Part shown: positions 38,866 through 49,106 of the stretch, one piece after another
How the letters are laid out: the number at the start of each line of letters is the position of its first letter
How positions within the stretch are numbered: position 1 is the stretch's first letter
Assembly: GCF_003625485.1 (NCBI RefSeq)
Contig: NZ_RAIR01000012.1
Location: forward strand, 1 to 55,520
Length of the DNA stretch: 55,520 bases
Reading direction: 5' to 3'
Source: Butyrivibrio sp. CB08
Lineage (GTDB): Bacteria; Bacillota; Clostridia; Lachnospirales; Lachnospiraceae
Notes under the pieces: model-generated
Told to the model about the DNA's origin: nothing
The model's database searches: none
The model's input: only the letters and a program-made list of their open reading frames with translations
Made by a program: the position numbers and the translations under genes

Positions 38866-41658
38866 TTAGTCCATGTCGTCGAGCCACTTCTCGAGTGCCT
38901 GTTCTAAGGTAATAGTCATGTCTTTGATCTCCATTCCATCCTGGGCGAAGTAGAGCTTGAGATAGAAGGTGGAGAAGCTTGGACTGATGTCCATATCAAT
39001 GGTTCTCCATTCCTTATCATGGCCGGCGAGGGTTATCATGCCAACTACTTCTTTGTCCTTGGTGATGGTAAGAGGTATCTGGGCAAGTTCGCTCTTGGTG
39101 TTGGCTCTTACTGTCATGTGAAGCTTGTAGTAGCCCCACTTCTTGAAGGCTACAGAGATCATGTTTGTGGTGTTTCTGGTGGTTACGATGCTGCTTACAT
39201 CAACCTTACCAACGCCGTCATCACCGACTCTGCAGTCGATCATCTTATCAAAGAGAAGCTCTTCTTCATCAGCATCCTCTTCAAGTTTAATATCAAGCTC
39301 GTTGCCTTCTCCGATATATCTTGCAAATACAGGCTTGTTCATCACAAATCTGCAGATGTTTGCTGCACATCTCTGGAACTCAGCTCTTGTAACTTCTCCT
39401 GCTGCAAGGGCCTCGTCAGAGTTATCTCCGTTAGAGTTTGTAGCAGAATCTCCGCAAACCATGTAAAGGTCATTCTGGGCTCTTACTACAGAGGCGGTAT
39501 CAGTTCTTTTGCCCTGACCGAAGGTTCCTGCTTCAGCCCACCAGTCGGTCATGATGATGCCTTCAAATCCCCACTCATTTCTGAGGATCCTGGTAACAAG
39601 ATCATAACTTGACGATGTGTAGTAGCCGTTAACTACGCCGTAGGAAGTCATTACAGCGTGGGCACCTGCCTCTTTTACTGCGATCTCATAGCCCTTAAGG
39701 TATATCTGTCTGATGGCTCTCTGAGAAGCTACATGCTCAACAAAGCGCCTTCCTGTCTCCTGAGTATTAAGGGCAAAGTGCTTGATAGTTCCTGTAACAC
39801 CTATCTGATGCATACCCTTAAGCTGGGCTGCAGCGCTCTTACCAGTAAGGAATGGATCCTCTGAGAAATACTCAAAGTTTCTTCCGTTTAATGGATGTCT
39901 GTGAAGGTTCATTCCAGGTCCTAAAAGGACATCGATCTTGTTCTTTCTAAGCTCAAGGCCTTCCCACTTGTACAGCTCCTCCAAAAGGTCCATGTTCCAT
40001 GTAGCTGTAAGGCAGGTTCCGTTTGGCATTGCAAAAGCAGTCTTACCTGAGTCCATTCTGATTCCGGAAGGTCCGTCTGAACAGCACGCTACAGGGATAC
40101 CAAATCCAAGAAGAGAATCTGTAACGCCGCCAAATGCTCCGCCGCATCCAGGAGTAACCTTAGGAGAGCTCATGCCCTCACCTCTGCAGATGCAGGTAAG
40201 ATCAGCATCTGAAAGCTGTGCTATGAATTCATCCATGGACACCTTGCCATGGTAAACATCTGAAAGTTTGTATCCCTTGTCGCCAGTCTGTGCGATCTCC
40301 TCAGGAAGCTCAGAAAGTCTTACATCCTTAGGATCAACAGTTGCAACAGGTACATCCTCAAAGTCTACTGTAAAGCCATCGCCAGAAGCAACGGCCTTCA
40401 TTCTCTTATAGCCAATTGTTGGAGCAAGAGTCTCTGTGAGCTGCTCTACAACAACTGCCTCTGGAACTTCATAATCAGCAGCCTTGCCTGCGCTTCTTAC
40501 GTCGCTTCCAACATAGAATGAGTAATTTCCCTTTTCAAGGACATAGGCGTTCTTGTGTCCTGTAACTCCGCTGTCATCAAAGCTTGCAAGATCATATGCT
40601 GTAAGATCAAATACGAAACTCTCAAACTGTCCAGGCTCAAGCTCTTTTGTCTTATCAAAAGCTACCAGCTCTCTTGCAGGATTGCCAAGGCCATCATGTG
40701 GCTTTTCTACGTAAACCTGTACAACCTGCTGACCAGCTCTTTTTCCTGTATTGGTAACTGTAACTTCAATAGAAGCTTCAGCGTCTGTGCTGTTAAATGA
40801 CTTAACGCTTGTTTCAAACTCAGTATAAGAAAGTCCAAATCCGAATGGATAGAGAACCTTGTCCTTGGCAAAGGTCTCGAAATAGCGGTATCCAACGTAG
40901 ATATCTTCCTGCTGGATGTTTCTCTCCTTGCTGCCAAAGGATGCATCTGAAGGGTAGTCCTTGATGTCTTTTGCTATTGTATCAGTAAGTCTTCCGGAAG
41001 GATTAACATCGCCGGATAACACATCAACTGCGCCGTATCCGCCTACCTGTCCGCCCTGCCAGATGTACATAACTGCAGATGGGTTAAACTCTGAAACCCA
41101 CTTCATATCTATGATATTGCCCACGTTCAAAAGAACTACGCTCTTTTCAAAAGCCTTGGTGACAACATCAATCATCTTCCTCTCTTTTTCTGTGAGAAGG
41201 AAGCTTCCGCTCTTGGAGCTGTTGTCCTGATCTTCTCCTGCAGTTCTTCCAATAAGGATAACAGCAACATCGCTCTGTCCTGCAACCTTAGAAGCAAGCT
41301 CTGGAGTGATATCCATCTCCTCCTGGAACCATGGCTCTGAAGCCCAGCCCTCACCCTTGTCAAATGGATGGTCCCCTATCCAGGCATCATAAGTATCCTT
41401 AAGCTCCTGGTTTAAAGTAAATCTCTTGTCCTCTTCAAGGGCTTCCTTAACACCAATAACATACTTGGTGTTTACCATACCGCCTGAACCTGTACCACTC
41501 TTGTAGTAGTTGTACTGGCTTCTTCCAAAAAGAGCGATCCTTGTGCCCTCACCAAGTGGGAGCACATCCCCATCGTTCTTAAGAAGGACTGCACCTTCAG
41601 CTACGCTTCTGCGTGCAACCTTTGCAAATTCTTCAGTGTCAAAAACCTTACCTGACAT
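38866..41658 (-). CDS. Glycoside hydrolase family 3 beta-glucosidase, domain-reversed
   Basis: A 930-residue enzyme with the two GH3 halves in swapped order. Residues about 10-270 are the alpha/beta sandwich normally C-terminal (AEGAVLLKNDGDVLPL), followed by a fibronectin III-like domain (about 290-400), then the TIM-barrel half (DGPSGIRMD, GRNFEYFSEDP, GTIKHFALN and the nucleophile Asp in GIIMTDWW). A C-terminal beta-rich tail of about 130 residues may bind carbohydrate. There is no signal peptide, so it should be cytoplasmic and act on imported oligosaccharides. The reversed order is known from Ruminococcus albus and Butyrivibrio fibrisolvens beta-glucosidases. Confidence 0.92.
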   Translation of the reverse strand: MSGKVFDTEEFAKVARRSVAEGAVLLKNDGDVLPLGEGTRIALFGRSQYNYYKSGTGSGGMVNTKYVIGVKEALEEDKRFTLNQELKDTYDAWIGDHPFDKGEGWASEPWFQEEMDITPELASKVAGQSDVAVILIGRTAGEDQDNSSKSGSFLLTEKERKMIDVVTKAFEKSVVLLNVGNIIDMKWVSEFNPSAVMYIWQGGQVGGYGAVDVLSGDVNPSGRLTDTIAKDIKDYPSDASFGSKERNIQQEDIYVGYRYFETFAKDKVLYPFGFGLSYTEFETSVKSFNSTDAEASIEVTVTNTGKRAGQQVVQVYVEKPHDGLGNPARELVAFDKTKELEPGQFESFVFDLTAYDLASFDDSGVTGHKNAYVLEKGNYSFYVGSDVRSAGKAADYEVPEAVVVEQLTETLAPTIGYKRMKAVASGDGFTVDFEDVPVATVDPKDVRLSELPEEIAQTGDKGYKLSDVYHGKVSMDEFIAQLSDADLTCICRGEGMSSPKVTPGCGGAFGGVTDSLLGFGIPVACCSDGPSGIRMDSGKTAFAMPNGTCLTATWNMDLLEELYKWEGLELRKNKIDVLLGPGMNLHRHPLNGRNFEYFSEDPFLTGKSAAAQLKGMHQIGVTGTIKHFALNTQETGRRFVEHVASQRAIRQIYLKGYEIAVKEAGAHAVMTSYGVVNGYYTSSSYDLVTRILRNEWGFEGIIMTDWWAEAGTFGQGKRTDTASVVRAQNDLYMVCGDSATNSNGDNSDEALAAGEVTRAEFQRCAANICRFVMNKPVFARYIGEGNELDIKLEEDADEEELLFDKMIDCRVGDDGVGKVDVSSIVTTRNTTNMISVAFKKWGYYKLHMTVRANTKSELAQIPLTITKDKEVVGMITLAGHDKEWRTIDMDISPSFSTFYLKLYFAQDGMEIKDMTITLEQALEKWLDDMD

Positions 41659-41709
41659 AAATCCTCCAAAAATCCTTTTATACTAAAGACGTCTGTGCAA
41701 TCATTTTGC

Positions 41710-42849
41710 TTAACGTCGTCTGTCTTTCCCCGTCTGAAGATAATAACGCTCTTTGTCGTCATACATCTTGTTTTCTGCTACCTTTATGACTTCCTTAATA
41801 TTCCCGCCTTCACCGAACTCATAACCGATAGATGTGAACCAGTCATTATCCATAATTACTTTTCTAAGTTTTTCCATCTGCTGATCGAAAGAAGTTTTAT
41901 CAACATTTCTTACGATGCAGACAAATTCATCTCCGCTTATCCTGCAGGTTGTGCCTTCAGGAACTGTCTCTGATAAAAGATTGGCAGCCCGGATAATGAG
42001 CTTGTCTCCTGCAGCGTGTCCCTGTGTGTCATTGACCTCTTTAAGGGAATTAACATCAGAAAAGACTATGCCCACTGTCTCATCCTCTGAGATGCCATCC
42101 AGTATCTCCAAATAACCCCTTCTGTTCATGAGGCCTGTAAGAGCATCCTTGACGGAAATCTCTTTATTGATCCTGACATCGACAAGTGCATCTAAGATGA
42201 TCCTGGATTGGATAACTACATATACAACATTCATGGATACAGCAGTGCCAACAAAATTGAATTTTATCGCGGAGTCCATGTTTCTGATGATAATGGCGAA
42301 GGTAGGAACTATAACTATAAGCACCAAGAATAAATAGCTACGAACCCAAAAATACTTGTACTTGGTAGCATATAAAATAACCATCAGGAAAAAGCATAGT
42401 CCTGATATGAGATCAATATAGCCATACCATGGTCCCTTGGTAAAGTACCCTCCCTGGATAGAAAATAATCTGCCGGTTATAGTACCGATGGTAATAAAGC
42501 ACACATCTAACACACACAGAAACGTGATCATGAATGCAAATCTTCTGGAGAAGTTTTGCTCTCTCTCTGCAATGAGGGCACACATATAAAATCCATAGAC
42601 GCACACAATAAGATCAATAAGCACAAAGCCCAGATAATTCAGAAGCAGAAGGACTGTGCTCAGCTCTTTTTGTCCGTCCAATGTATATGTTACCGTCTCA
42701 ACAATGAGGCCTACCAGGCAAAACCACAGACAGTTTCTAAACAGCCTTGTGGATTTTAGCGCTTCTCTTGGAACTCTATATAGCCCCATCAGAATGGTAA
42801 ATATAAATAGTGAAGCAACAAGATCAGTGGCAGTTAATACTGTTGACAC
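41710..42849 (-). CDS. Membrane diguanylate cyclase
   Basis: A 379-residue protein with a GTG start after AAGGAGG. About six to seven N-terminal membrane segments (to about residue 215) are followed by a GGDEF domain starting VKDALTGLMNRRGYLEIL and bearing the active-site variant SGDEF in CRISGDEFVCIV, which is usually compatible with activity. No RxxD inhibitory site is evident. It begins 10 nt after guaA, which supplies GMP and hence GTP, the substrate. Signal unknown. Confidence 0.9.
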   Translation of the reverse strand: MSTVLTATDLVASLFIFTILMGLYRVPREALKSTRLFRNCLWFCLVGLIVETVTYTLDGQKELSTVLLLLNYLGFVLIDLIVCVYGFYMCALIAEREQNFSRRFAFMITFLCVLDVCFITIGTITGRLFSIQGGYFTKGPWYGYIDLISGLCFFLMVILYATKYKYFWVRSYLFLVLIVIVPTFAIIIRNMDSAIKFNFVGTAVSMNVVYVVIQSRIILDALVDVRINKEISVKDALTGLMNRRGYLEILDGISEDETVGIVFSDVNSLKEVNDTQGHAAGDKLIIRAANLLSETVPEGTTCRISGDEFVCIVRNVDKTSFDQQMEKLRKVIMDNDWFTSIGYEFGEGGNIKEVIKVAENKMYDDKERYYLQTGKDRRR

Positions 42850-42859
42850 AAATACCTCC

Positions 42860-44410
42860 TTATTCCATCTCTACTGTTCCAGGTGGCTTGGAAGTGAGGT
42901 CATACATTACGCGGTTAACGCCCTTGACCTCGTTAATGATACGGCTCATAACCTTCTGGAGAACCTCAAATGGAATCTCAGAAGCCTCTGCTGTCATAAA
43001 GTCTACTGTCTCTACTGCTCTAAGAACTACCGCGTAGTCATAGGTTCTCTCATCACCCATAACTCCTACGGAGCGCATGTTTGAAAGTGCTGCAAAGTAC
43101 TGATCAGGAAGCTTTTTAAGTCCTGCTGCAGCAATCTCCTCTCTATAGATAAAATCTGCATCCTGAACGATGCGAACCTTCTCTGCTGTTACTTCTCCAA
43201 TGATACGGATTCCAAGGCCAGGGCCTGGGAATGGCTGTCTGAACACAAGATACTCAGGAAGACCAAGCTCGAGACCAGCCTTTCTTACTTCGTCCTTAAA
43301 CAGTGAGCGAAGGGGCTCGATAATCTCTTTGAAATCCACGAAATCAGGAAGTCCTCCAACATTGTGGTGGGACTTGATAACTGCGGATTCACCGCCAAGA
43401 CCTGACTCAACAACATCCGGATAGATAGTTCCCTGCGCAAGGAAGTCTACGGCTCCGATCTTCTTGGCCTCTTCCTCAAATACTCTGATGAACTCTTCTC
43501 CGATGATCTTTCTCTTTCTCTCAGGCTCCTCTACGCCTTTAAGCTTAGCATAGTAGCGCTCTGCAGCGTTTACTCTTACAAAGTTTATATCGAAATTGCC
43601 GCCTGCACCAAATACGCTCTCAACCTCATCTCCCTCATTCTTACGAAGAAGACCGTGGTCTACAAATACGCAGGTGAGCTGCTTGCCGATAGCCTTGGCA
43701 AGGAGCGCCGCAAGAACTGATGAATCAACACCGCCTGAAAGAGCAAGGAGAACTTTACCGTCTCCAACTCTCTCTTTTATCTCTTTGATAGTATTCTCTA
43801 CAAAAGAGTCCATGCGCCAGGAACCTGATGTCTCACAGATATCCCTTACAAAGTTATGAAGGATCTCTTTTCCCTTAACTGTATGAAGAACCTCTGGATG
43901 GAACTGGATCGCGTAGAGCTTCTTGTCCTCGCAGCAGGCTGCAGCTACCGGGCAATCTGCTGTATGAGCGATAATATCAAATCCTGGAGCAGCCTTGCTG
44001 ATGTAGTCAAAGTGGCTCATCCAGACAACAGTCTTATCTTCAACGCCCTTAAAGAGCTTATCCTTGCTGCCATCAATGAAGGTCTCAGTCTTACCATACT
44101 CTCTTACTGGAGCCTTCTCGACTTTACCTCCAAGGATATGCATCATGAGCTGCGCGCCGTAGCAAAGGCCAAGAACAGGGATTCCAAGTTCAAAAAGCTC
44201 TTTGGTGTAAGTAGGTGCGCCATCCTCGTAGCAGGAATTAGGACCTCCTGTTAAGATGATTCCCTTGGGGTTCATCTCCTTGATCTTGTCGATTGGTGTG
44301 CGATAGGAATAAATCTCGCAGTATACGTTGCACTCTCTCACACGCCTTGCGACCAGCTGGTTGTACTGTCCGCCAAAGTCGATGACTATGACTTTTTCTT
44401 CTGTAGCCAT
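42860..44410 (-). CDS. guaA: GMP synthase (glutamine-hydrolysing)
   Basis: A 516-residue enzyme that aminates XMP to GMP. The class I glutaminase half has [11 protein letters not shown] with the nucleophile Cys and QFHPEV with the catalytic His; the ATP pyrophosphatase half has [17 protein letters not shown], and the C-terminal dimer domain ends [13 protein letters not shown]. It follows the NlpC/P60 gene by 12 nt and precedes a diguanylate cyclase by 10 nt. Confidence 0.97.
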   Translation of the reverse strand: MATEEKVIVIDFGGQYNQLVARRVRECNVYCEIYSYRTPIDKIKEMNPKGIILTGGPNSCYEDGAPTYTKELFELGIPVLGLCYGAQLMMHILGGKVEKAPVREYGKTETFIDGSKDKLFKGVEDKTVVWMSHFDYISKAAPGFDIIAHTADCPVAAACCEDKKLYAIQFHPEVLHTVKGKEILHNFVRDICETSGSWRMDSFVENTIKEIKERVGDGKVLLALSGGVDSSVLAALLAKAIGKQLTCVFVDHGLLRKNEGDEVESVFGAGGNFDINFVRVNAAERYYAKLKGVEEPERKRKIIGEEFIRVFEEEAKKIGAVDFLAQGTIYPDVVESGLGGESAVIKSHHNVGGLPDFVDFKEIIEPLRSLFKDEVRKAGLELGLPEYLVFRQPFPGPGLGIRIIGEVTAEKVRIVQDADFIYREEIAAAGLKKLPDQYFAALSNMRSVGVMGDERTYDYAVVLRAVETVDFMTAEASEIPFEVLQKVMSRIINEVKGVNRVMYDLTSKPPGTVEME

Positions 44411-44422
44411 GGCTCCTCCTGA

Positions 44423-45721
44423 TTATAAAAATCTTCTGACACTGATAATGGATCTGTATGTTGCCGGACTGTACTTGATTCCGGTCTTCTGGGTGCTGGC
44501 GTGGACAATCCTGCCTCCGCCAATATATATTCCAACGTGTCCGCCGTAGTAGATTACATCTCCCGGCTGGGCATCAGAATATGACACTTCTCTTCCATAG
44601 GAACCCTGAGCCCAGGATGTTCTTGGGACAGATATTCCAAATGCTTTATATACTGACATTACAAAGCCTGAGCAGTCTGCACCGTCGGTAAGGCTTGTTC
44701 CACCTGCGACGTATGGATTTCCAACAAACTGACAAGCGTAGTTAGCTATGTTCTGACCTGTGGCACTACCAGGTGCTGAATAGGATTTTGACTTGGAAGA
44801 ACTTGAAGAACTGGAGGATGAATAACTGTAACTGGAATCCCCTGACTCCGAAGCCCTTGCAGCCTCTTCCGCCGCCTCTGCATCTGCTGCCGCCTTCTTG
44901 GCTGCGTCAACTTCCTTCTGTTTTGCCTCTATCTGTTTCTGAAGACTTGCGATGCTGGCCTGCTGACTCTTGACCTGAGCTGTGTAAACTGCAGCGTCCT
45001 GTTTAGCCTTGGCAAGCTTGACCTCGTAATCTGCATAGGTTGCCTTGTACTCTTCAAGAAGCTCTTCCATGTAAGCTTCTTCCTCTTCAAGCTCATACTG
45101 TGATGCCTCAAGCTCTGACTTTTCCTCTTCAAGCTGAATTCCAAGAGCCTCTGCTGCCTCTTTTGCAGCAACAAATTCTGCCAGCTTGATCCTGTCGTAT
45201 TCGTAAAGCTCTTCCACATAGGAGGCTTTATTTAAGGCGTCAGCGTAGCTGGTAGCTGTTAAAAGAATCTGTACATACGAAAAGTTTCCCTTCTCGTACA
45301 TAAACTTTACTCTCTGAACCATTGCTTCGTAAAGAGTTTCTTCCTGATATTTTGCCTCTTCATATTTTGCATTGGTATCTTCAATCTGGGCGACCTTTTC
45401 AGCGATATCTTCCTTGATAAGCTCAATGTCAGTCATAAGTCCGATGATCTCTGCCTGGGTCTCATCGATGGCTTCCTGGGTCTCTCCCATGGCCTCTGTG
45501 TTTTCGCTTATCTGGCTGTTAGCCTGATTGAGCTTGTTCTGGCTGGCAGCCTTCTGACTCTCTGCTGCCTTCTTTTGCTTATCAAGAGCTTTCTTTTCTT
45601 CCTCCAGTTTCTTCTGGGTCTCTTTTAATTCCTCGCTGCTGGTAGCATAAGAGGACACTGGAGTAAGCATGAAAAAAGCAAGGGAAAGTATTATGGCAAC
45701 GACAGAATAAATCTTTTTCAT
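44423..45721 (-). CDS. Secreted coiled-coil NlpC/P60 peptidoglycan hydrolase
   Basis: A 432-residue protein with a signal peptide (residues 1-26, ending SSYA), a long coiled-coil region (about 28-270, rich in Glu, Lys, Gln and Ala), a Ser-rich linker and a C-terminal NlpC/P60 domain. The catalytic Cys is in GADCSGFVMSV and His in GGHVGIYIGGG, followed by RIVHAS. The layout is that of CwlO/RipA-type D,L-endopeptidases that cleave stem peptides, whose coiled coils are contacted by FtsEX. Its promoter is at 45767-45793. Confidence 0.92.
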   Translation of the reverse strand: MKKIYSVVAIILSLAFFMLTPVSSYATSSEELKETQKKLEEEKKALDKQKKAAESQKAASQNKLNQANSQISENTEAMGETQEAIDETQAEIIGLMTDIELIKEDIAEKVAQIEDTNAKYEEAKYQEETLYEAMVQRVKFMYEKGNFSYVQILLTATSYADALNKASYVEELYEYDRIKLAEFVAAKEAAEALGIQLEEEKSELEASQYELEEEEAYMEELLEEYKATYADYEVKLAKAKQDAAVYTAQVKSQQASIASLQKQIEAKQKEVDAAKKAAADAEAAEEAARASESGDSSYSYSSSSSSSSSKSKSYSAPGSATGQNIANYACQFVGNPYVAGGTSLTDGADCSGFVMSVYKAFGISVPRTSWAQGSYGREVSYSDAQPGDVIYYGGHVGIYIGGGRIVHASTQKTGIKYSPATYRSIISVRRFL

Positions 45722-45766
45722 TCCAATACCCCCTTGCTTTTAAAATTCAGGTTAATTACTACATTT

Positions 45767-45793
45767 AGTATAGCATATAAGTTTTGTTGTCAA
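45767..45793 (-). promoter_or_regulatory. Promoter of the NlpC/P60-guaA-cyclase operon
   Basis: On the minus strand TTGACA (45788-45793) and an extended -10 TGCTATACT (TATACT at 45767-45772). The spacer is 15 bp, shorter than usual, which the TGn extension may offset. It lies just after the asnS stop codon. Confidence 0.65.
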
Positions 45794-45801
45794 AATATGG
45801 A

Positions 45802-47193
45802 TTAGAGGTCGCAGTTTCCTACTGTTCTTGGGAAGGACTCAACGTCTCTGATGTTGCCCATACCTGTGAGGTACATTACGCAACGCTCAAATCCAAGTCC
45901 AAAGCCTGCGTGACGAACGCTACCATATTTTCTAAGATCAAGATAGAACTGATAGTCCTCCTTCTTAAGTCCAAGCTCGTCCATACGCTTCTCAAGAGTT
46001 TCCAGATCATCCTCTCTCTGGCTTCCACCAACGATCTCTCCGATTCCTGGAACAAGGCAGTCAGCAGCTGCTACAGTCTTGCCATCCTCGTTGAGCTTCA
46101 TGTAGAATGCCTTGATCTCCTTAGGATAGTCTGTTACGAATACAGGCTTCTTGAAGATCTCCTCAGTGAGGTATCTCTCGTGCTCTGTCTGGAGATCGCA
46201 TCCCCAGCTTACCTTGTAATCGAACTTGTCGTTATGCTTCTCTAAAAGCTCAACAGCCTCTGTGTATGTGATCCTGCCAAAGTCGTTCTCTACGACGTTC
46301 TTAAGTCTGTCGATAAGTCCCTTGTCGATGAACTCGTTAAAGAATGCCATCTCCTCTGGGCAGTGCTCTAATACGTAGTTGATAACATACTTGAGCATAG
46401 CCTCTGCTGTATCGCAGTCGTCCTTAAGATCTGCAAAGCACATCTCAGGCTCGATCATCCAGAACTCAGCTGCATGTCTTGTTGTGTTTGAGTTCTCTGC
46501 TCTGAATGTAGGTCCAAATGTGTAAACGTTCTTGAATGCAAATGCATATGTCTCAACGTTGAGCTGTCCACTAACTGTCAGGTTAACTGGCTTACCAAAG
46601 AAGTCCTTGGAGTAATCAACAGCACCTTCCTCAGTCTTAGGAACATTGTTAAGATCCATTGTTGTAACCTGGAACATCTCACCGGCACCCTCACAGTCAC
46701 TTCCTGTGATTAGTGGTGTGTGAACATATACAAATCCTCTCTCCTGGAAGAAAGAGTGAATAGCAAATGCTGCTACGCTGCGAACTCTGAATACTGCCTC
46801 AAATGTGTTTGTCCTTGCTCTTAAGTGTGGGATTGTTCTAAGGAACTCAAGGCTGTGTCTCTTTGGCTGAAGAGGGAAATCAGGTGTTGAAGGTCCCTCA
46901 ATCTCAATTGTGTCTGCCTGCATCTCGAAGGGCTGTTTAGCCTCAGGTGTTGCTACGATTGTACCTGTGGCGATTATGGCTGCACCAACATTGAGCTTAG
47001 TAATATCAGCAAAGTTTGCAAGTGCATCTGTATATACCACCTGAAGTGGCTTAAAATATGTTCCGTCATTTAATACGATAAATCCAACAACCTTTGAATC
47101 ACGGGAATTTCTGATCCAGCCACCTACTGTGACCTTCTTCCCAACATAGTCTTCCTGTTTTTCAAACAGGTCTCTGATATCTATTAAGTCCAT
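45802..47193 (-). CDS. asnS: Asparaginyl-tRNA synthetase
   Basis: A 463-residue class II synthetase charging tRNA-Asn. An N-terminal OB-fold anticodon-binding domain ([21 protein letters not shown]) precedes the catalytic core with motif 2 ([16 protein letters not shown]) and motif 3 ([15 protein letters not shown]). Asn rather than Asp specificity is inferred from overall resemblance. It lies 32 nt downstream of the trigger-factor-like lipoprotein gene. Confidence 0.96.
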   Translation of the reverse strand: MDLIDIRDLFEKQEDYVGKKVTVGGWIRNSRDSKVVGFIVLNDGTYFKPLQVVYTDALANFADITKLNVGAAIIATGTIVATPEAKQPFEMQADTIEIEGPSTPDFPLQPKRHSLEFLRTIPHLRARTNTFEAVFRVRSVAAFAIHSFFQERGFVYVHTPLITGSDCEGAGEMFQVTTMDLNNVPKTEEGAVDYSKDFFGKPVNLTVSGQLNVETYAFAFKNVYTFGPTFRAENSNTTRHAAEFWMIEPEMCFADLKDDCDTAEAMLKYVINYVLEHCPEEMAFFNEFIDKGLIDRLKNVVENDFGRITYTEAVELLEKHNDKFDYKVSWGCDLQTEHERYLTEEIFKKPVFVTDYPKEIKAFYMKLNEDGKTVAAADCLVPGIGEIVGGSQREDDLETLEKRMDELGLKKEDYQFYLDLRKYGSVRHAGFGLGFERCVMYLTGMGNIRDVESFPRTVGNCDL

Positions 47194-47225
47194 AATATTC
47201 TCCCCTTCTGACTATTATCTTATGA

Positions 47226-48452
47226 TCATGGAGTAGCGAGAACAGCGTTCTCTACAATAAAGTCTGCTACCTTTTCTGCCATGATCTGTTCTCTGTAATC
47301 CTCTGAGTCAATTGTCTCCTTGTAAGCATCAACTGTCTCATAGCCCTGATAGAAATATGTATCGAAATCCTGCTGAATGTACTCATTAACTACATCTTCA
47401 GTAATCTCAATATTCTCCTTGTTGGCAATGGCCTGAAGCACAAGGCATCTCTTAGCCTGCTGATTGGCGATATCACTAAGATAATCCTCTGGTCCTCCAG
47501 TAACACCGTTGCTCTGCATAATGTTCTGGATATACTCTTCAACAGAAACCTCTACTCCATATGCTGCCTGAAGCTGCTGAATATAGCTCTCTACTGATTT
47601 GTAGATCATTACAAAATATCTGTTGTAGAGCTCTTCTGGGATCTCATCTGCTGTAGCATTGTCAACTACGATTTCCACTGCAGCATTTTTAACTTCCTCA
47701 TCAAAGGACGCCTGTGCCTCTGCCTCAAGGTCTTTTCTCATGTAGTCCTTGAGTTCCTTAAGGTTAGTAACACCTTCAGCTCCAAGGCTCTTAGCCCAAT
47801 CATCAGAAGGCTCCTTGGCTGGAGTCTTGATTGAGTTAACCTTTACAGTGAAGATAACGTCTTTACCAGCAAGATCTGCGCTGCCATAGTTATCTGGGAA
47901 CTTGAGATTAAGATCTACTGTCTCGCCCGCCTTAACTCCAACAAGTCCATCCTCAAATCCATCTATGAACTGACCAGAACCGATTACAAGATCAAATCCT
48001 TTCGCTGTTCCACCCTGGAAAGCCTCCTTGGTATCAGCATACTTGCCCTCGTAATCGATATTGGCTGTATCACCTTTTTCGACAGCTCTGTCTGTAACTT
48101 CGAGCATCTCTGGATTGGCTGAGTATGTGTCATTTAAAGCATCCTCAACATCCTGATCTGTGACCTCTTTCTTTACAGTATCTACTGAGATTCCCTTGTA
48201 TTCACCAAGCTTAACAAGGCTGTCCACGTCAACATCAAGAAGGTTTGTTGTCTTTAACCCCTCAATATTGATCTTGGGAAGCTCTGTATTCTCAGCATCC
48301 TCGGTATTTTCTGTTGTATTATCTGCAGAATCTTCTGTTGAAGCCACTGTCTGAGTATTTGTTTCTGGCTCTGTGTTTGCATTAGAACCGCAGGCTGTCA
48401 CGAAAGTAACAGTTGCTGCTAACACCCCGTAAAACAAGTAATTCTTTTTCAT
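47226..48452 (-). CDS. Lipoprotein with FKBP-type and trigger factor C-terminal domains
   Basis: About 408 residues from MKKNYLFYG (AAAGGAG 8 nt upstream; an earlier in-frame codon at 48473 lies before the ribosome binding site). The signal peptide ends in lipobox VTAC. A Thr/Glu/Asn-rich linker is followed by a trigger-factor-like segment, an FKBP domain (ANIDYEGKYADTKEAFQGG, GSGQFIDGFEDGLVG, LKFPDNYGSADLAGK) and a helical C-terminal domain. It is probably an extracytoplasmic peptidyl-prolyl isomerase/chaperone rather than ribosome-bound Tig. Confidence 0.88.
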   Translation of the reverse strand: MKKNYLFYGVLAATVTFVTACGSNANTEPETNTQTVASTEDSADNTTENTEDAENTELPKINIEGLKTTNLLDVDVDSLVKLGEYKGISVDTVKKEVTDQDVEDALNDTYSANPEMLEVTDRAVEKGDTANIDYEGKYADTKEAFQGGTAKGFDLVIGSGQFIDGFEDGLVGVKAGETVDLNLKFPDNYGSADLAGKDVIFTVKVNSIKTPAKEPSDDWAKSLGAEGVTNLKELKDYMRKDLEAEAQASFDEEVKNAAVEIVVDNATADEIPEELYNRYFVMIYKSVESYIQQLQAAYGVEVSVEEYIQNIMQSNGVTGGPEDYLSDIANQQAKRCLVLQAIANKENIEITEDVVNEYIQQDFDTYFYQGYETVDAYKETIDSEDYREQIMAEKVADFIVENAVLATP

Positions 48453-48519
48453 AATTATTACTCCTTTGAACAATATTTTTTATACTACCACACTCTTCCT
48501 TCTTATTAAAGTATTTTTA

Positions 48520-48548
48520 TTGCCTAACTTCCCAAAGAATGGTAGAAT
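48520..48548 (+). promoter_or_regulatory. Promoter of the gene at 48583
   Basis: TTGCCT (48520-48525) and TAGAAT (48543-48548) with a 17-bp spacer, about 35 bp before the TTG start. Confidence 0.65.
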
Positions 48549-48582
48549 ATGAAATGCATTTCAAGTATTGGAGGATAGTATT

Positions 48583-49056
48583 TTGAACACCGGATTGATC
48601 GTACTTATCGTATTGGCTGTCGTTTTGGTAGCAGCCATTGTTGCACTGATAATTCTTGGCAAGAGAGCGCAGAAAAAACAGGCAGAGCAGCAGGTTCAGC
48701 TGGATGCCATGAAGCAGACAGTTACCATGCTCATCATTGACAAAAAGAGAATGAAGCTCAAGGACGCAGGTCTTCCCCAGGCAGTTATGGATCAGACCCC
48801 CAAGCTTCTTAGAGGCAGTAAGCTCCCTATCCTTAAGGTAAGAGTTGGAAACAGAGTTATGAGCCTTATCTGTGATGAGAAGATCTTTGATTCAGTTCCA
48901 ACCAAGAAGGAAGTTAAGGCTTCAGTTAGTGGAATTTATGTAACAGAAGTTAAGGGTCTTCACGGTAAGGCCCAGGCTCCAGAACAGAAAAAGAGCTTTT
49001 TCAAGAACCTTGTTGCTAAGGCCCAGGAAAAAGCTGGAGCTAAGATGGTTAAGTAA
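48583..49056 (+). CDS. Membrane-anchored hypothetical protein
   Basis: About 157 residues with a TTG start (GGAGG 8 nt upstream; an in-frame TTG at 48568 overlaps that site and is unlikely). One N-terminal membrane segment (about residues 3-25) is followed by a basic Gln/Lys helix and a soluble alpha/beta region with strands LPILKVRVGNRVMSLICDEKIFD and a basic tail. Small anchored proteins of this shape are common in Lachnospiraceae; I do not recognise the family. Confidence 0.75.
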   Translation: MNTGLIVLIVLAVVLVAAIVALIILGKRAQKKQAEQQVQLDAMKQTVTMLIIDKKRMKLKDAGLPQAVMDQTPKLLRGSKLPILKVRVGNRVMSLICDEKIFDSVPTKKEVKASVSGIYVTEVKGLHGKAQAPEQKKSFFKNLVAKAQEKAGAKMVK

Positions 49057-49074
49057 TTTAATACCAAAAGTAAA

Positions 49075-49106
49075 GCGGTGGCATTTATTGTGCCACCGCA
49101 TTTTTT
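49075..49106. terminator. Bidirectional terminator containing the neighbouring stop codon
   Basis: GCGGTGGCA (49075-49083) and TGCCACCGC (49091-49099) pair perfectly over 9 bp with a 7-nt loop; TTTTTT follows on the plus strand and TTTACTTTT on the minus strand. The stop codon of the minus-strand DUF1934 gene lies in the loop. Confidence 0.88.
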
